The translations under genes and the position numbers were made by a program. From DASSUW01 sp963803335 (GTDB lineage Bacteria; Actinomycetota; Thermoleophilia; Solirubrobacterales; Solirubrobacteraceae), in contig CAWDME010000012.1 of NCBI GenBank assembly GCA_963803335.1, forward strand, positions 186,001 through 250,000: a stretch of 64,000 nt of DNA, read 5' to 3'. This document shows, in pieces, positions 61,979-64,000 of the stretch. Each line of letters begins with the position of its first letter. Position 1 is the stretch's first letter. The notes under the pieces are model-generated. The model was not told the DNA's origin. It ran no database searches and worked only from the letters and a program-made list of their open reading frames with translations.

Positions 61979-62652
61979 CGGCCGACCTGCGAGTACACGT
62001 CGTCGAGCAGCGCCTCGGCGTCGGCGAGGTCGTAATGCTCGGCGAGATAGCGGGCGGTCTCTTCGCGCGGCGTCCCGCTCAGCGCCATGTTGAGCGCGAT
62101 CAGGCGGGCGCCGGCCTCGTCGCCGTTGCGCGTGGCGCCGGCGAGCGGCGCGGGCTCGGCCTCGACGACCGGCTCGGGCTCCCCGTCGGGCTCGGCGCTC
62201 GGCTCCGGCTCGTGCTCAGGAGCGGGCTCGCCGCCGAACTCGCTCACCTGCCCATGCAGCTGCGCGAGCCCCTGGTTGAGCTGCTCACCGCTCCGCCGCA
62301 GCGCATCGAGCAGCGTCTTGAGCTCGCTCTCGAGCTGGTCGAGCTTGGCGAGCATCCCGCCGGCGGCGTCCTCGACGCGAGCGACGTGCTCGCCCGCCTC
62401 GCGGCCCGCCTGGGCGCGTAGCTCGGCCGCGCCGGTCTCCGCGGCCTCGAGGATCGCGCGCACCTGCTCGGACGTTCCGGCCGACAGCGGGGTCGGCGCG
62501 GGCCGGGCGCCCGGGTTCGCGCGCAGCGCGTCGATCTCGTCCGCCACCTTGCGCAGGTGCTCGTCGACCGCGGCCTGGTCGTAGCCGCGGCGGCCGACTG
62601 GGAAGTCATGGCGCTCGATCGAGTCTCGATCCACGACGGTGAGGATAGTCAC
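61975..62652 (-). CDS. DivIVA-domain coiled-coil protein
   Basis: 225 residues. The N-terminal DivIVA signature RHDFPVGRRGYDQAAVDEHL is followed by a coiled coil (about 60-140, including LDQLESELKTLLDALRRSGE), an acidic Pro/Glu linker (about 140-170) and a C-terminal helical part (ALNMALSGTPREETARYLAE). Such proteins bind curved membrane at poles or septa. GTG start at 62652, 12 nt after mutY, so it is probably cotranscribed with it. Confidence 0.82.
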   Translation of the reverse strand: MTILTVVDRDSIERHDFPVGRRGYDQAAVDEHLRKVADEIDALRANPGARPAPTPLSAGTSEQVRAILEAAETGAAELRAQAGREAGEHVARVEDAAGGMLAKLDQLESELKTLLDALRRSGEQLNQGLAQLHGQVSEFGGEPAPEHEPEPSAEPDGEPEPVVEAEPAPLAGATRNGDEAGARLIALNMALSGTPREETARYLAEHYDLADAEALLDDVYSQVGR

Positions 62653-62664
62653 GCGCGCGGGATT

Positions 62665-63429
62665 TCACGGCAGGCGCAGGCCGTCCGCGGCGCGCACGAC
62701 GAGCCCGTCGCGCTCGAGCGCGGCGACGATGCGCTCGTCGACGACCGGCGGCCGTTCTCCCCGCACCAGCGCCGCGACGACGCGGCCGCGCGCGTGGCGG
62801 TCGCTGGCCTCGAAGCGCTCGGCGCCGCGGCGCCGCGGCGTCACCGGACCGCGGGCGCAGCCGGTCCGTACCGGACACTCCGCGCAGCGCGGCGCGCGCG
62901 GGCGGCAGACCACGGCGCCGAGCTCCATCATCGCTTGGTTGAACACCGCCGCCTGGCCGGGCGGCACGAGCGCGCGGGCGCGCTCGGCGAGCGCCTGCGG
63001 GTGCCGCTGAACGCCGTCGAAGCGCTCGAGCACGCGGCGCACGTTGGTGTCGACCGCGACGTCCTGGCGGTCCCAGGCGAACGAGCCGACGGCGGCGGCC
63101 GTGTACAGGCCGACGCCCGGCAGCTCGGTGAGGTCGTCGGGCCAGCCGTGCTTGGCGACATGTCGTGCCGCGGCCTGCAACGCGAGCGCCCGCCGGTTGT
63201 ACCCGAGCCCACTCCAGGCGGCGAGCACGTCCCCCGGTGCCGCGTGCGCGAGCGCCTGCGGGTCCGGGAAGCGGGCGAGGAACGCCTCGTAGTACGGCAC
63301 CACGCGCGCCGCCTGCGTCTGCTGCAGCATCACCTCGCTGACGAGCAGCGCGTACGGGTCCTGCGTGGCGCGCCAGGGCAGCGGCCGCCGCACCCGCGCG
63401 TACCAGTCGAGGAGCGCCGCCGTGTCCAT
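62665..63429 (-). CDS. mutY: Adenine DNA glycosylase MutY (short form)
   Basis: 254 residues. LLVSEVMLQQTQAARVVPYY has the catalytic Glu; LPGVGLYTAAAVGSFAWDRQ is the helix-hairpin-helix and VAVDTNVRRV carries the catalytic Asp. The 4Fe-4S cluster is complete (C-x6-C-x2-C-x5-C in VVCRPRAPRCAECPVRTGC). It excises A opposite 8-oxoG. The C-terminal NUDIX-like 8-oxoG recognition domain of E. coli MutY is absent and replaced by about 50 residues. ATG 63429, 6 nt behind TACGGT of the symmetric promoter. Confidence 0.93.
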   Translation of the reverse strand: MDTAALLDWYARVRRPLPWRATQDPYALLVSEVMLQQTQAARVVPYYEAFLARFPDPQALAHAAPGDVLAAWSGLGYNRRALALQAAARHVAKHGWPDDLTELPGVGLYTAAAVGSFAWDRQDVAVDTNVRRVLERFDGVQRHPQALAERARALVPPGQAAVFNQAMMELGAVVCRPRAPRCAECPVRTGCARGPVTPRRRGAERFEASDRHARGRVVAALVRGERPPVVDERIVAALERDGLVVRAADGLRLP

Positions 63430-63435
63430 CGCCTG

Positions 63436-63447
63436 ACCGTATACGGT
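63436..63447. promoter_or_regulatory. Symmetric bidirectional -10 (accgtatacggt)
   Basis: A perfect 12-bp palindrome. Read on the plus strand TACGGT (63442-63447) ends 7 nt before GTG 63455. Read on the minus strand TACGGT (complement of 63436-63441) ends 6 nt before the mutY ATG. Both would give leaderless transcripts from one shared, opened site. Confidence 0.6.
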
Positions 63448-63454
63448 GAACGCG

Positions 63455-63826
63455 GTGGATCCCGAGCAGACCCGCCGGCATATCGATGAGGTGTCGGAAA
63501 GAGTGCGCACCGCCGCCCCGGACGACCTGCGTGACGAAGTCCTCCGCGCGGTCGCGCTGCACGAGGACCGCGACGACGTGCCGATGGATGTCGCGGCCGT
63601 CGTGCTCGGCCTCGGCGAGCTGTGGCGGGTCGAAGGCGAGACGGGCGTGGACGAGTACATCGACCGCCACAGAGACCATCTCCGGGCGCTGCTGCTCTTC
63701 GAGCTCGCCCACGAGGGCGTGGCGACGGGCGCTATGTATGCCGTGGCTGCGCGGGCGGGGCTGGCCGAGGAGTTCGCCGGGTGGGAGCGGGCGCTGCGCC
63801 AGGATCGGCCAACTGCGGCTGGGTAG
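63455..63826 (+). CDS. Small helical protein of unknown function
   Basis: 123 residues from GTG 63455; GTG 63446 is in frame but would sit inside the -10 palindrome. All-helical: EQTRRHIDEVSERVRTAAPD, DDVPMDVAAVVLGLGELWRV, EYIDRHRDHLRALLLFELAH and AMYAVAARAGLAEEFAGWER. Acidic, no signal peptide, no motif recognised. The last codons run into the repeat element at 63807. Confidence 0.65.
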   Translation: MDPEQTRRHIDEVSERVRTAAPDDLRDEVLRAVALHEDRDDVPMDVAAVVLGLGELWRVEGETGVDEYIDRHRDHLRALLLFELAHEGVATGAMYAVAARAGLAEEFAGWERALRQDRPTAAG

Positions 63827-63988
63827 GGCAGCGAGGGTGGGGCCGCGCGGCGGTCCTCTGGCGCTTTCTGCACCCACACCGGTGCAAAAAGCGCCAGGTG
63901 GCGCCTTGACCTCGCATATCGAGGTGAAAGCGCCAGACAGCCGAGGCGCGGCCGAAATCTCGGCCGCCCTACCCAGCCGCAGTTCGCC
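63807..63988. repeat. Structured repeat element with 24-bp inverted ends
   Basis: The ends contain aactgcggctgggtagggc (63811-63829 region) and its inverse gccctacccagccgcagtt (63965-63983), 24-bp arms with a single mismatch when the flanking cggc/gccg is counted. Inside is a long hairpin (ctggcgcttt / aaagcgccag with tgcacc / ggtgca, 63858-63898), a second copy of gaaagcgccag at 63925-63936 and a small dyad acctcgcatatcgaggt. No coding frame. The same core forms the palindrome at 17016. Confidence 0.75.
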
Positions 63989-64000
63989 GGCAGAGACTCA

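Noticed and set aside
63807..64000. CRISPR or riboswitch at the right edge
   Set aside because: Inverted, not direct, repeats; no aptamer-like conserved core recognised; continues to the window edge.

Overview
The window is a GC-rich, densely packed bacterial chromosome segment with many ATGA, GTGA or TGATG stop/start overlaps, frequent GTG and TTG starts, and start codons that often lie 5 to 9 nt behind a TANNNT -10 element. This fits a high-GC actinobacterium. The t6A genes beside Rex, a K+-independent proton pyrophosphatase, DivIVA, an LPRTG-anchored protein, an AftD-like arabinosyltransferase and an actinobacterial-type SOS box would suit the Thermoleophilia (Solirubrobacterales). That placement is inference; there is no rRNA or other marker to confirm it. 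I found no tRNA, rRNA, CRISPR array, prophage or transposase gene.

Layout, left to right. 0-8 kb (minus strand): one long operon with a PAS/GAF/SpoIIE phosphatase, two APC-type permeases carrying universal-stress-protein tails, a two-helix peptide, two TrkA/RCK proteins and a flavin reductase that leaves the window. 8-9 kb: an isochorismatase-like hydrolase and a scar with two gene relics. 9-16 kb (minus): a nine-gene run, tsaE-tsaB-rimI-tsaD-glutaredoxin-like-rex-ybdK-like-DUF1844-hppA, joining t6A synthesis, redox sensing, thiol metabolism and energy conservation. tsaB carries two in-frame palindromic repeats.

16-36 kb: a cell-surface glycan region with a secreted glycosidase-like protein, an LPRTG protein, three Wzx/MOP-type flippase modules (one fused to a glycosyltransferase), an O-antigen ligase/polymerase, a 1440-residue AftD-like protein with carbohydrate-binding modules, an acyltransferase, a double methyltransferase, a GT-C-like membrane protein and GT4 and GT2 enzymes. 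A histidine kinase without a regulator and a DUF2807 lipoprotein close it. 36-41 kb: an MFS/ABM/VOC/ECF-sigma operon, and a group 2/3 sigma-70 gene with a near-consensus promoter. 41-46 kb: two further GT4 genes around an amidotransferase-like protein and a second glycosidase-like protein, then a GNAT and a family 4 uracil-DNA glycosylase.

46-51 kb: pantothenate genes (DUF2520 Rossmann protein, panC, panB), then a phosphate module (PHO box, DUF47, pit, small membrane protein). 51-56 kb: an acetyltransferase, a LysM lytic transglycosylase, a Baeyer-Villiger-like monooxygenase, an SDR, and a NarL regulator whose kinase survives only as a 3' stump. 56-57.5 kb: a winged-helix regulator facing two tandem paralogous small membrane proteins of unknown function, with an 18-bp direct-repeat operator between them. 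This is the best candidate for an undescribed system. 57.5-64 kb: SOS-controlled uvrA, an M32 carboxypeptidase, a DivIVA-like protein, mutY, a small unknown gene and a structured repeat element with inverted ends.
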